A stretch of 64,000 bases of DNA from Clostridiaceae bacterium (GTDB lineage Bacteria; Bacillota; Clostridia; Lachnospirales; Lachnospiraceae). A program made the translations under genes and the position numbers. The notes beneath the pieces are model-generated. The model did no database searches. It worked only from the letters and a program-made list of their open reading frames with translations, and had not been told where the DNA came from. The DNA lies in the NCBI GenBank assembly GCA_009911305.1, contig QXXC01000008.1, positions 1-64,000 of the forward strand, read 5' to 3'. Positions 54,376 to 62,971 of the stretch are shown here, piece after piece. Each line of letters opens with the position of its first letter. Position 1 is the first letter of the stretch.

Positions 54376-55464
54376 TTAGTAATCCATATTTTCCATGTAC
54401 TTCATATATTTTACAACCATGAGCGCAATCTTGAAGGTAATCGCATCCTCAAAGATCCGCAGATCCAGACCCGTGCTTTTCTGCAGCTTGTCAAGCCGGT
54501 ACACCAGCGTATTCCGGTGGATGTAGAGCTGCCGGGACGTCTCGGACACGTTCAAGCTGTTCTCAAAGAACTTATTGATCGTGGTCAGCGTCTCATCGTC
54601 AAACTCATCCGGCGATCTGCCGTCAAATATCTCCTTGATAAACATCCGGCAGAGCGGCAGGGGAAGCTGGTAAATCAGCCGGCCGATGCCAAGCTTGCTG
54701 TAGGCCACCACATTTTTCGTGCTGTAAAAGATCTTGCCCACGTCAAGAGCCATCTTGGCCTCTTTATACGAGCGCGACACATCCTTGATCTCATTCACAA
54801 TCGTGCCGAACGCCACGCTGACCCTGGCCAGGGCCTCGGTGTTGAGCATATCCACGATCATGCATGCCGTCTTCTCCAGCTCGTCATACGTCTCCCCAGG
54901 CTTTACTTCCTTAACCAGGATAATATTTTTCTCATCCACAGCGGTTATAAAATCCCTGGTCTTGGTGGAAAAAAGGCTGCGCACCGTCTCCAGCGCGTTC
55001 GCGTCCTTTTCCTGCTCCGTCTCGATCAGGAACACCACCCGCTTTACATTCGTCTCAATATGCAGCTTCTTGGCGCGGTTATAGATGTCAACCAGAAGCA
55101 GATTATCAAGCAGAAGGTTTTTGATAAAATTGTCCTTGTCAAACCGCTCCTTGTAGGCGACCAGGAGATTCTGAATCTGGAATGCCGCCATCTTGCCTAC
55201 CATATATACATCGTCGCTGCCGCCCCTGGCCAGCAGAATATATTCTAACTGATGTTCGTCAAATACCTTGAAAAACTGGTATCCCTGAATCACCTGGCTG
55301 TCCGCAGGAGAGTCCACGAAAGCCAGAATCGCGCTTTCATACTCTTCGGCTCCGGTAAAGGTCGAAGCAAGCGCCTTGCCCTCCGTATCACAGACAGCCA
55401 GATCCACCCTTGCAATGCCCTTTAACCCCTCAATATTTGTCTGGAGTATCTGATTTGATATCAT
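54376..55464 (-). CDS. CdaR/PucR-type transcriptional regulator
   Basis: 362 residues. A GGDEF-like CdaR segment in the middle (ARVSVAFGTIVNEIKDVSRS) and the C-terminal HTH_30 (LNVSETSRQLYIHRNTLVYR). The N-terminal 120 residues may bind a sugar acid or other ligand. ATG at 55464 has AAGGAG upstream. It heads the ftsEX operon, unusual for a metabolic-type regulator, and a link to division is only positional. Confidence 0.88.
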   Translation of the reverse strand: MISNQILQTNIEGLKGIARVDLAVCDTEGKALASTFTGAEEYESAILAFVDSPADSQVIQGYQFFKVFDEHQLEYILLARGGSDDVYMVGKMAAFQIQNLLVAYKERFDKDNFIKNLLLDNLLLVDIYNRAKKLHIETNVKRVVFLIETEQEKDANALETVRSLFSTKTRDFITAVDEKNIILVKEVKPGETYDELEKTACMIVDMLNTEALARVSVAFGTIVNEIKDVSRSYKEAKMALDVGKIFYSTKNVVAYSKLGIGRLIYQLPLPLCRMFIKEIFDGRSPDEFDDETLTTINKFFENSLNVSETSRQLYIHRNTLVYRLDKLQKSTGLDLRIFEDAITFKIALMVVKYMKYMENMDY

Positions 55465-55701
55465 ACCGCTCTCTCCTTCCCTTATAATCGCCGCTTCGGG
55501 CAGCGGCATTTTTCCTTATACTATCTTAAAGCAAAAATGAGAAAAATAAAAGAGGGGGGAGGAAAAAAAGTGAACTTTTTTCAGGGGCGCGCGGGGGAAA
55601 GGGAATTGTACGGAATTTAAAGCGGATTACTGTGTTGAAAAAAGAACGGGATCCTGGGGTACCGCACCGCGCCTTCTTATAATGACAGTATCTTTGACTA
55701 T

Positions 55702-55758
55702 AAAAAGGAGCTTTATCGGGATAAAACCGTGTGTTCTATCTCCGATAAAGCTCCTTTT
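55702..55758. terminator. Strong hairpin terminator upstream of flavodiiron gene 3' end
   Basis: Perfect 17-bp arms AAAAGGAGCTTTATCGG (55703-55719) / CCGATAAAGCTCCTTTT (55742-55758). It ends the acyl-CoA dehydrogenase-flavodiiron transcript (minus strand) and works in both directions. Confidence 0.85.
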
Positions 55759-55825
55759 CGTCACCTGAATCTATAACTTAAGCCATGCTGTTTGTTGTTA
55801 AAATCAAAGCCCCTGCGGGAATCTC

Positions 55826-57043
55826 TTATGCCTCTCCCAGCTTCATGGATTCAATGATACTGTCAGCCAGCGCGTCCAGCTCCACAGCCTTATCCGCATG
55901 AAGTGCGGATGCCAGGGACAGCCGGTCATTTAACACCGTCATATCCTTTAACTCTGTGTCTATAAACTTCTGCATCAGATCCCCTGACTTGCAGGCCCAG
56001 GAACCGTTCTCGATGATCGCAAAGGTGCGTTTCTGCAAATGCAGGGCCTTCATATCCATCAGGAAGTTGTGCATCACCGGATAGATTCCGAGATTATACG
56101 TCACTGAAGCCAGAACGATATGGCTCAGACGGAAGGACTCGGAGATCAGCTCGGATACGTGGGTGTTGGAGACGTCGTACACTGCCACATTGGTCATACC
56201 CTTTTCGCAGAGCTTAGACGCCAGCGCCTGCGCGGCTGCCTCTGTGTTTCCGTACATGGAGGCATAGGCGATCAGAACGCCCTTTTCCTCCGGCTCGTAA
56301 CGGCTCCAGTGATCGTATTTATCAATGAACCAGCCTAAATTGCTGCGCCATACCGGGCCGTGCAGCGGGCAGACAAGCTTGATGTCAACCGTGGACGCCT
56401 TCTTGAGCAGGGCCTGTACGTGCGGGCCGTATTTTCCCACAATATTGGTGAAATAGCGCCTTGCGTCATCGAGCCAGTCGCGCTCAAAGTTTACTTCGTC
56501 GTTAAAAAGCTTGCCGTCAAGCGCGCCAAAGGAGCCAAAGGCGTCGGCTGCGAACAGCACGCCATTCGTGGTGTCAAACGTTACCATGGCTTCCGGCCAG
56601 TGAACCATAGGCGCGTAGACAAAGGTAACGGTATGGGAGCCAAAGCTTAAGGTAGCCCCCTCGCGGGCTTCAATCAGCTCGTGGCCGTCCACGTGGAAGC
56701 CAAACTGGCGCATCAGCATAAATGCCTTTTCGGTGCTGACAACCTTCACCTCCGGATAACGCAGGAGAATCTCCTCAATGGATGCGCCGTGATCCGGCTC
56801 CATATGGTTGATCACCAGATAATCCAGGGCCTTTCCGTCCAGCAGATGCTCTACGTTTTCCAGGAGCTGACGGCAGGCGGACCAGTCTACGGTATCAAAC
56901 AGCACGCTCTTCTCGTCCAGGAGCAGATAGGCATTGTAGGATACGCCTCTGGAGATGGGGTGTATATTTTCAAACAGGTGCAGGCGGTGATCATTCGCCC
57001 CTACCCAGTATAAATCTTCGGTTACGTTTCTCACACAATACAT
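55826..57043 (-). CDS. A-type flavoprotein (flavodiiron protein, FprA-like)
   Basis: 405 residues. N-terminal MBL-like diiron domain (NHMEPDHGASIEEIL, with H-x-E-x-D ligands; LVCPLHGPVWR) and C-terminal flavodoxin (LIAYASMYGNTEAAAQALAS). Reduces O2 or NO using electrons from rubredoxin. The gene immediately upstream encodes a protein with its own rubredoxin domain, a probable electron donor. Confidence 0.96.
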   Translation of the reverse strand: MYCVRNVTEDLYWVGANDHRLHLFENIHPISRGVSYNAYLLLDEKSVLFDTVDWSACRQLLENVEHLLDGKALDYLVINHMEPDHGASIEEILLRYPEVKVVSTEKAFMLMRQFGFHVDGHELIEAREGATLSFGSHTVTFVYAPMVHWPEAMVTFDTTNGVLFAADAFGSFGALDGKLFNDEVNFERDWLDDARRYFTNIVGKYGPHVQALLKKASTVDIKLVCPLHGPVWRSNLGWFIDKYDHWSRYEPEEKGVLIAYASMYGNTEAAAQALASKLCEKGMTNVAVYDVSNTHVSELISESFRLSHIVLASVTYNLGIYPVMHNFLMDMKALHLQKRTFAIIENGSWACKSGDLMQKFIDTELKDMTVLNDRLSLASALHADKAVELDALADSIIESMKLGEA

Positions 57044-57058
57044 AGATCAGACCTCCTT

Positions 57059-58978
57059 TTATCCCTCAATAAACATGTCTTTGGACTCTGCACACTCCGG
57101 GCATACCCACTCGTCCGGAAGCTTTTCAAACAGCGTTCCCGGCGCTGTCTCGCTGTCCTCGTCCCCGATCGCCGGGTCGTACTCATAGCCGCAGCCGCCG
57201 CACACATACGTCTTTCCGATCGGCTTCTCCTTGGGAGGAAGCGGGCGTTTCATCTTAATCATCGGCGGCGCGGGCTGCTTCTCCTCGCCGTTGTCAAGAG
57301 CGGCTGTCAGAAGCGGAAGGATCTCATTCACATCGCCCACAATGCCGTAGTCACAGTTCTTGAAAATAGGCGCATTGGCGTTCTTATTGATGGCTACAAT
57401 CGTGGAGGCGTCCTTGATACCCTTTAAGTGCTGGGTCGCGCCGGAAATACCGCAGGCGATATAGAGGTTTCCCTTAAATTTCTGGCCTGACATACCCACG
57501 TAGCGGTTTAACGGCACATACTTTAAGGTTTCTGCAACCGGCCGGGAAGATCCGATGGCCGCGCCGGCCTGAACCGCCAGGTCCTCGATGAGCTTCATAT
57601 TTTCTTTACTGCCGATTCCCTTTCCGGCGGATACCACGCGCTCTGCCTGGGCAATCGGCGTGTCTAACGGGATTCCCACCGTAAAATCATACCCGTCCTT
57701 CTTAAGCGCCGCTACCAGGGTTTCTACCTTTTCCTGGGCCTGGCCTTCCTTTAAAATCATCTTTTTGCGCAGTCCTGTGATAGGAGCGGCCTTTTTCACC
57801 GGCTTTGAGGATCCGCCGCCGCCCGAGGATTTGGGCATGCGCCCGATGATGCAGGAGGCGATAACCACTCTCTGGATCTCGTTCGTCCCCTCGTAAATGG
57901 TGGTGATCTTTGCGTCGCGGTAAGCGCGCTCCACCTCCATGCCCTTTAAGAATCCGCTGCCGCCGAAGATCTGCAGGGCGTCATTCGCCACCTCAAGCGC
58001 GATATCCGAGGCGTACATCTTTGCCATCGCGGCCTCCATGCTGTACGGCGCATGCTCTTCCTTCAGCTCCGCAGCGCTGTATACCAGGAAGCGGGCGCAG
58101 CGCAGCTTGGTCGCCATGTCGGCCAGCTTAAAGGCTATGCTCTGCTGCTGGCAGATGGGCTTTCCGAACTGGATCCGCTCCTTGGAATATTCCAGGGCGT
58201 GCTCGTAGGCGCCCTGCGCGATGCCCAGCGCCTGCGCGGCGATGCCGATGCGCCCGCCGTCCAGGGTCGCCATGGCGATCTTAAATCCGTCGCCCTCCTT
58301 GCCCAAGAGGTTCTCCCTGGGAACCTTTACATCATTGAAAATCAGCTCCGCCGTGGAGGAGGAACGGATTCCCATCTTATCATAATGATCGCCGAACTCA
58401 AAGCCCTCCCAGCCCTTTTCCACAATAAAGGCAGAGATACCCCTGGTTCCGATATCCGGCGTAGTCACAGCAAATACGACGTATGTATCCGCCTTGGGCG
58501 CATTGGTAATGAAGATCTTGCCGCCGTTTAACAGGTAGTAATCACCTTTTAACACAGCCGTCGTCTCCGTGCCGCCCGCGTCAGAGCCCGCATTCGGCTC
58601 CGTTAAGCCAAACGCGCCGATCTTCTCGCCTTTGGCAAGAGGCACGAGGTATTTCTGCTTCTGCTCCTCATTTCCGAATGCGGCAATCGGCCACGTGCCG
58701 AGCGATACGTGCGCGGAAAGGATAACACCGGCCCCGCCGTCCACGCGCGCCAGCTCTTCCACTGCGATGGCATAGCTCAACACATCCATGCCGGCTCCGC
58801 CGTACTCTTTGGGGTAGGGAATGCCCATGAGCCCCATCTGCCCGAGCTTAGCCACCGCCTCGCCCGGAAAGCCATTCGTCTGATCAAGCTCAAATGCCTG
58901 GGGCTTAATCTCCTCCTCCGCAAACTTCCTGATCCGTTTACGCAGCTCTTCATGTTCCTGTGTGGTTGTAAATAACAT
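57059..58978 (-). CDS. Acyl-CoA dehydrogenase / ETF-alpha C-domain / rubredoxin fusion
   Basis: 639 residues, three modules. About 1-385 is an acyl-CoA dehydrogenase ([40 protein letters not shown], and catalytic-region [16 protein letters not shown]). About 420-570 is the FAD-binding C-terminal domain of ETF alpha ([36 protein letters not shown]). About 589-639 is rubredoxin with CGGCG and CPEC iron ligands. The fusion would carry electrons from an acyl-CoA via FAD to rubredoxin, and perhaps on to the flavodiiron protein 15 bp downstream. Confidence 0.95.
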   Translation of the reverse strand: MLFTTTQEHEELRKRIRKFAEEEIKPQAFELDQTNGFPGEAVAKLGQMGLMGIPYPKEYGGAGMDVLSYAIAVEELARVDGGAGVILSAHVSLGTWPIAAFGNEEQKQKYLVPLAKGEKIGAFGLTEPNAGSDAGGTETTAVLKGDYYLLNGGKIFITNAPKADTYVVFAVTTPDIGTRGISAFIVEKGWEGFEFGDHYDKMGIRSSSTAELIFNDVKVPRENLLGKEGDGFKIAMATLDGGRIGIAAQALGIAQGAYEHALEYSKERIQFGKPICQQQSIAFKLADMATKLRCARFLVYSAAELKEEHAPYSMEAAMAKMYASDIALEVANDALQIFGGSGFLKGMEVERAYRDAKITTIYEGTNEIQRVVIASCIIGRMPKSSGGGGSSKPVKKAAPITGLRKKMILKEGQAQEKVETLVAALKKDGYDFTVGIPLDTPIAQAERVVSAGKGIGSKENMKLIEDLAVQAGAAIGSSRPVAETLKYVPLNRYVGMSGQKFKGNLYIACGISGATQHLKGIKDASTIVAINKNANAPIFKNCDYGIVGDVNEILPLLTAALDNGEEKQPAPPMIKMKRPLPPKEKPIGKTYVCGGCGYEYDPAIGDEDSETAPGTLFEKLPDEWVCPECAESKDMFIEG

Positions 58979-59118
58979 TCGTCTTCCTCCTTCTCCTTTT
59001 TATTGACATAAGGCAGCCGTTCAGACAGCCTGAACGCTTCCGGCGTCTGTCCAGAAAATCGCGCCATGGCAGACGCCCGCTGCCTGGAATCTGCAAAACA
59101 TCCCCCTGTGCGGGCCGA

Positions 59119-59529
59119 TCACCCGCCATCCCCTGATAAAACCCAGCTAAGGCTCCTGGAACTCAGTTCCCTGTCGATCTGCTTCTGCACCCTGCACAAC
59201 TGCACATGGATCCCGCAGGGCCCGTTCGCCCTCTGCCATTCACAGTCGTACCCAGGCTCCATGCAGGAAGAAAGCCTTGAATTCTGCTCGATCGCGTTGA
59301 TCAGCTCGCAGAGACTGCGCTCCCCCAGATCGCAGGCCAGATAGCAGCCCCCGCCATTCCCCCTCGAAATGCCGATCAGTCCGGCCCGTTCCAGCTTTTT
59401 TACGATCTTGTAGGCAAAATTCCGGGGCAGCGCCTCGCGCGCGGCCAGCGAGCCCACTGTATGGCAGCCGCCCTCTGACAGCGTCCTCAGGATGCGAAGC
59501 GCATAATCTGTCTCTTTTGTAATCAGCAT
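59119..59529 (-). CDS. Rrf2-family transcriptional regulator with Fe-S cysteines
   Basis: 136 residues. Winged HTH (ITKETDYALRILRTLSEGGC, VKKLERAGLIGISRGNGGG) and cysteines C89, C96, C105 and C112, consistent with an Fe-S or redox sensor though spacing differs from IscR. Lies 140 bp upstream of the acyl-CoA dehydrogenase/flavodiiron genes, which it may regulate in response to oxygen. Confidence 0.92.
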   Translation of the reverse strand: MLITKETDYALRILRTLSEGGCHTVGSLAAREALPRNFAYKIVKKLERAGLIGISRGNGGGCYLACDLGERSLCELINAIEQNSRLSSCMEPGYDCEWQRANGPCGIHVQLCRVQKQIDRELSSRSLSWVLSGDGG

Positions 59530-59667
59530 GTCCTTCTCCTCCTAATTTCACGCAAGTCATCCGGGTTTCCCGGAACATATATCATTCCACCCGCCCGGAC
59601 CGCTGTCCCGTTTCTCTTCCGACTTCCAGCGCTGGAACACACAGCCTGAACCTGTTTCCTGATTACT

Positions 59668-59696
59668 ACTATACCAATCTGGATAAATTTTGTCAA
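59668..59696 (-). promoter_or_regulatory. Promoter of rrf2-like gene
   Basis: Minus strand: -35 TTGACA (59691-59696), 17-bp spacer, -10 TATAGT (59668-59673). Confidence 0.75.
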
Positions 59697-59888
59697 GTTT
59701 ATTCGTCGGAAATTTCAAAATATTTTTAATATACATTGTTTTTTTATTAACAAATTGTTTTTATACTTCAAAAATACCGAATCACATTTTGTCGAACCAA
59801 CCTTTTTCCTGCGATTTCCCGCCTGTTTCACGGCGTTTTGCACACAAAAAAGGAGCCTGGCTTTAGGCGGAAGCTCATAAGGAGGTAT

Positions 59889-60029
59889 ATGAAATTTCCG
59901 GTAAACACGGCGCGGCGCAGGTCACTCGGAAAGGAATACACGAAGGAGCACATCAAAGAACGGATTGAATTAAAACGGGAATGGAAAGCAGTTATCCCGA
60001 ATCTTGCTGGCAAGACAACTTTCATGTAA
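59889..60029 (+). pseudogene. Relaxase fragment (remnant)
   Basis: 46-codon open frame starting MKFPVNTARRRSLGKEYTKE with AAGGAGG upstream. The stretch RRRSLGKEYTKEHIKERI resembles the (R)SLGxxYTEEAIxERI signature at the end of relaxase domains in Firmicutes mobile elements. No other relaxase sequence remains, so this is probably a decayed copy; a real short protein cannot be excluded. Confidence 0.4.
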
Positions 60030-60091
60030 AATAGTTTGCAAATCCGCAAAAAAAACAGGAGCGCCGAAGCACCCCCATTTCCTAAACCCTC

Positions 60092-60120
60092 TTGCAAAAT
60101 TCACAGTGTTGGTTTATAAT
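60092..60120 (+). promoter_or_regulatory. Promoter of candidate antitoxin RNA
   Basis: -35 TTGCAA (60092-60097), 17-bp spacer, -10 TATAAT (60115-60120). Confidence 0.7.
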
Positions 60121-60126
60121 CATTTT

Positions 60127-60238
60127 AGAAGCCGGAGGATATTGCACGTCCGACGGTTGTTCAATCGGAAACTTATAAAGCGTAAAAAAAATACGGATTA
60201 CAAGGCTATCCTCTATTGCAGTAGAAGATAGCCTTTTC
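60127..60238 (+). ncRNA. Candidate type I antitoxin RNA
   Basis: About 110 nt from the promoter at 60092-60120 to a hairpin (AAGGCTATCCTCTA 60203-60216 with TAGAAGATAGCCTT about 60221-60234) plus TTTT. It converges on the small toxin-like gene and overlaps the 3' part of that gene's predicted mRNA, the TxpA/RatA arrangement. Confidence 0.55.
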
Positions 60239-60240
60239 CG

Positions 60241-60324
60241 TTACTTGCGGTTGTGTTTATTGTCTATGTATGTCAAGGCTGCGAAGATCACCAGCACCAA
60301 CGTAAGCACTTCTAACGTATCCAT
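60241..60324 (-). CDS. Small hydrophobic toxin-like peptide (type I TA candidate)
   Basis: 27 residues: MDTLEVLTLVLVIFAALT then YIDNKHNRK. One membrane helix with a short basic tail, as in TxpA/BsrG-like and 'putative holin-like toxin' peptides. RBS GGAGG lies 5 bp from the ATG and is next to a hairpin CCTTTCTG-GAAA-CAGAAAGG (60333-60352) that would hide it, a usual trait of type I toxin mRNAs. Minus-strand -10 TATAAT is at 60396-60401. A convergent RNA with its own promoter lies downstream. Confidence 0.6.
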   Translation of the reverse strand: MDTLEVLTLVLVIFAALTYIDNKHNRK

Positions 60325-60395
60325 ACCGACCTCCTTTCTGTTTCCAGAAAGGACAACCGCAGACTATCCCTACCTGCTCTAATCTGACTAAGAGA

Positions 60396-60401
60396 ATTAT
60401 A
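60396..60401 (-). promoter_or_regulatory. -10 element of toxin-like gene
   Basis: TATAAT on the minus strand; no good -35 at 17 bp. It would give a 5' leader of about 65 nt containing the RBS-hiding hairpin. Confidence 0.45.
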
Positions 60402-60537
60402 GCACGTTATGTCGAGTAATGCTATAGAAGAATTCCCTCACATCATCGACAGAGATATGTTCCAGCGATTCGTGACCGAGCGCTTCAAAGTGGTGAAGAT
60501 ACCTGCGTACCACCCATACCACATCGCCGCGGGTATT
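60398..60537 (-). pseudogene. Integrase N-terminal fragment cut by a MITE
   Basis: Minus-strand frame reading GDVVWVVRRYLHHFEALGHE then SLEHISVDDVREFFYSITRH and a stop. It resembles the core-binding (SAM-like) domain of tyrosine recombinases. The 5' side is broken exactly where the 160-bp repeat begins (TA at 60537-60538), and no catalytic domain follows. Confidence 0.5.
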
Positions 60538-60538
60538 A

Positions 60539-60672
60539 GAGCGTGACTGAAAATTACTTTCTGGTAGCTGTGCGCCCCACTTTGTGGGAGATTTGGCTCA
60601 AATGAACACGGCACAGTGGGCTGCGTTAAGTGAATTTGGGCCAAATATACCGCGAAGTGGGGCGTACAGATG
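60539..60672. mobile_element. 160-bp MITE-like element, right end lost
   Basis: Starts TA-GAGCGTGACTGAAAATTAC and matches the family up to GGGGCGTACAGATG, then homology stops before the right inverted repeat. Inserted in the integrase fragment. Confidence 0.8.
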
Positions 60673-60743
60673 CCTCCTGTGGTATAGCCAGGGAAATCCC
60701 TGCTGACACCATGATCAGCAAACGCCTTTATGGAAGCTGTAAA

Positions 60744-60809
60744 ATTATCCCGAATATTTCTTTAAGAAATGCTTCTGTTACCGGCTTTCTATGAGTTGTT
60801 CGGGATAAT
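60744..60809. repeat. 11-bp inverted repeat pair
   Basis: ATTATCCCGAA (60744-60754) and TTCGGGATAAT (60799-60809), perfect, 44 bp apart. No gene between them; possibly the end structure of a further small element. Confidence 0.5.
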
Positions 60810-60840
60810 CTGGCTTTCTGGATAACCGTTTCTGAACAAT

Positions 60841-60886
60841 AAAAAATGCTATGCAGTCCGTGGAACTTTTGCATAGCATTTTCTAT
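60841..60886. terminator. Terminator of ugpC
   Basis: AATGCTATGC (60845-60854) / GCATAGCATT (60871-60880) with A/T tracts outside on both strands, about 50 bp past the ugpC stop. Confidence 0.85.
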
Positions 60887-60931
60887 TGTTCCGTTTACCT
60901 GACATAAGTCATAAGTTTTTATGATAAAATC

Positions 60932-62044
60932 TTAATTTGTGATAATTCGTTCGGTGTCCTTGTCGAAAAGATGAATTTTTTCCAGATCAAGGGCGAATTT
61001 TACAGTATCCCCCGGTCTGGCTGCGGTCCGCGGATTCACTCTTGCGGTGCAGTTTGTTCCTTCCACATCAAAGTACAGGAATACCTCTGCTCCCAGCATC
61101 TCATATACGCGGATCGAGGCTGTCAGCACATTGCTCCCTGCCGCCGCCACAACTTCCGCCTCGTCGTGGAGATCCTCCGGGCGGATGCCCATCGTCACTT
61201 CCTTGCCGATGTAGCCGCCCTCTTCCAGCTTCTTTGCCTTAGCCTGCGGCAGAGTGATCACGCAGCCGCCAAAGCTCAGGGTCACATCCGATCCGGCCTT
61301 CTGCACCTTTGCATCCACCAGGTTCATCTGCGGCGCTCCGATAAAGCCGGCCACGAATTTATTCACCGGATGATCATACAGGTTCTGCGGCGTATCCACC
61401 TGCTGCACCACGCCGTCCTTCATCACTACAATACGGGTTCCCAGAGTCATGGCCTCCGTCTGATCATGGGTTACATAGATAATCGTCGTGCCCAGTCTCT
61501 GATGGAGTTTGGAAATCTCAATACGCATCTGCCCTCTTAACTTGGCGTCCAGGTTGGACAGCGGCTCGTCCATCAGGAACACCTTGGGGTTGCGCACAAT
61601 CGCGCGCCCCATGGCCACACGCTGTCTCTGGCCGCCGGACAGCGCCTTGGGCTTGCGGTCAAGAAGATGGGACAGGTCAAGAATCCTCGCCGCATCCTCC
61701 ACCAGGCGCTTGATCTCGTCCTTCGGCACCTTGCGCAGCTTCAGCCCGAACGCCATGTTGTCAAACACCGTCATATGCGGATACAGGGCGTAGTTCTGGA
61801 ATACCATTGCGATATCCCTGTCCTTGGATTCCACATCATTCACCAGTTTGCCGTCTATATATAATTCCCCTGAGCTGATGTCCTCAAGCCCGGCCACCAT
61901 ACGCAGCGTCGTGGACTTGCCGCAGCCCGACGGGCCTACAAAGATAACAAACTCCTTATCCTCTATCTCCAGATTAAAATCCTTTACCGCTTCAAATCCA
62001 TTGGGGTACTTCTTGCACACATTCTTTAATGATAAGCTTGCCAT
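60932..62044 (-). CDS. ugpC: Sugar ABC transporter ATPase (UgpC/MsmK type)
   Basis: 370 residues. Walker A GPSGCGKST, signature LSGGQRQRVAMGRAIV, Walker B VFLMDEPLSNLD and a C-terminal TOBE/OB domain (TMGIRPEDLHDEA). In Firmicutes such stand-alone ATPases energise several carbohydrate importers (MsmK/MsmX role); no permease is adjacent, which supports that. ATG at 62044 has AGGAGG 11 bp upstream. Confidence 0.95.
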   Translation of the reverse strand: MASLSLKNVCKKYPNGFEAVKDFNLEIEDKEFVIFVGPSGCGKSTTLRMVAGLEDISSGELYIDGKLVNDVESKDRDIAMVFQNYALYPHMTVFDNMAFGLKLRKVPKDEIKRLVEDAARILDLSHLLDRKPKALSGGQRQRVAMGRAIVRNPKVFLMDEPLSNLDAKLRGQMRIEISKLHQRLGTTIIYVTHDQTEAMTLGTRIVVMKDGVVQQVDTPQNLYDHPVNKFVAGFIGAPQMNLVDAKVQKAGSDVTLSFGGCVITLPQAKAKKLEEGGYIGKEVTMGIRPEDLHDEAEVVAAAGSNVLTASIRVYEMLGAEVFLYFDVEGTNCTARVNPRTAARPGDTVKFALDLEKIHLFDKDTERIITN

Positions 62045-62404
62045 ATAATCTGATTCCTCCTGTTTCAACCATCCCATGCCAGAACCTCTGCCAGCTCTGC
62101 ATACGTTGTTTGTTATTCATCACTGACTATACTTTACCATGCCCCGGCTTTTCCGGCCATGTTTCAAATCACCAAAATCCGCTCTGACTTTTCGTGACTT
62201 TGTACAGGAGGAAATAAAAATTGCTCAAAATGCCGAATTAATCGGATTTAATTTCAAAAATCCCATTTGAATTTGTAACAATTGTGTAATGCCAAACAAT
62301 CTTTGTCAAAAACGTACAAACTTCCCTGTCTGAATCTGTGCAATACTCTTGATTATTTCTTTTGTTTGTATATTTTATACAAATTTACAGCGGCCGGCCT
62401 GCTG
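62045..62404. other. ugpC upstream region with palindrome
   Basis: 360 bp, AT-rich, no gene. A perfect palindrome TTTGTATA-TTT-TATACAAA (62365-62383) may be an operator. The promoter at 62281-62309 implies a leader of about 230 nt before ugpC. Confidence 0.45.
62281..62309 (-). promoter_or_regulatory. Candidate promoter of ugpC
   Basis: Minus strand: -35 TTGACA (62304-62309), 17-bp spacer, -10 CACAAT (62281-62286). Confidence 0.5.
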
Positions 62405-62791
62405 TCAGGCCGGTTTGACTGCAATGGCTTCCATTTCCATCAGCACATCCTTCGGCAGCCGGGCAACCTCCACGCAGGAGCGGGCCGGGCAGCGCTCCGC
62501 AAAATACCTTGCATAAATGCCGTTGATTGTGCCGAAATCCTCCATATTTTTGATAAAAACCGTGGTTTTAACCACATTCTCCAGGGAGGTCCCCGCCGCC
62601 TCCAGCAGATTCTTTACATTCTTTAGAACCTGCTCCGCCTGCGCCTCGATTCCCTCCGGAATCTCCCCCGTCGCAGGATCCACCGGAATCTGCCCGGATG
62701 TGTAAACCATGCCGCCGGCTTCCACAGCCTGCGAATAGGGGCCGATCGCGGCCGGCGCTTTCTCTGTGCTGATAATCTGTTTCAAATCCAT
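62405..62791 (-). CDS. ridA: RidA family 2-iminobutanoate/2-iminopropanoate deaminase
   Basis: 128 residues. Hydrolyses reactive enamines/imines formed by PLP enzymes. Signatures are KAPAAIGPYSQAVEAGGMVY, TSGQIPVDPATGE and the C-terminal RSCVEVARLPKDVLMEMEAI with the catalytic Arg. Trimeric cytoplasmic protein. A GC hairpin (62394-62413) overlaps the stop codon. Confidence 0.96.
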   Translation of the reverse strand: MDLKQIISTEKAPAAIGPYSQAVEAGGMVYTSGQIPVDPATGEIPEGIEAQAEQVLKNVKNLLEAAGTSLENVVKTTVFIKNMEDFGTINGIYARYFAERCPARSCVEVARLPKDVLMEMEAIAVKPA

Positions 62792-62844
62792 TTTGTTTTT
62801 CTCCTTTCCTTATATAGGCGCTCCCGGAGTCTCTCCACGCCTGA

Positions 62845-62962
62845 TTTGTGGGAGATTTGAGCCAAATAAACGCGGCGCAGTAGGCTGCGTTAAGTGAATT
62901 TGGCCCAAATATACCGCAAAGTGGGGCGTGCAGATGGCGGGAATGATGTTTCAGACACGCTC
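62845..62962. mobile_element. 160-bp MITE-like element, left end lost
   Basis: Matches from TTTGTGGGAGATTTGA to the right terminus TTTCAGACACGCTC; the left 40 bp are absent. Located between ridA and cvfB. Confidence 0.8.
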
Positions 62963-62971
62963 GAAACTGCC

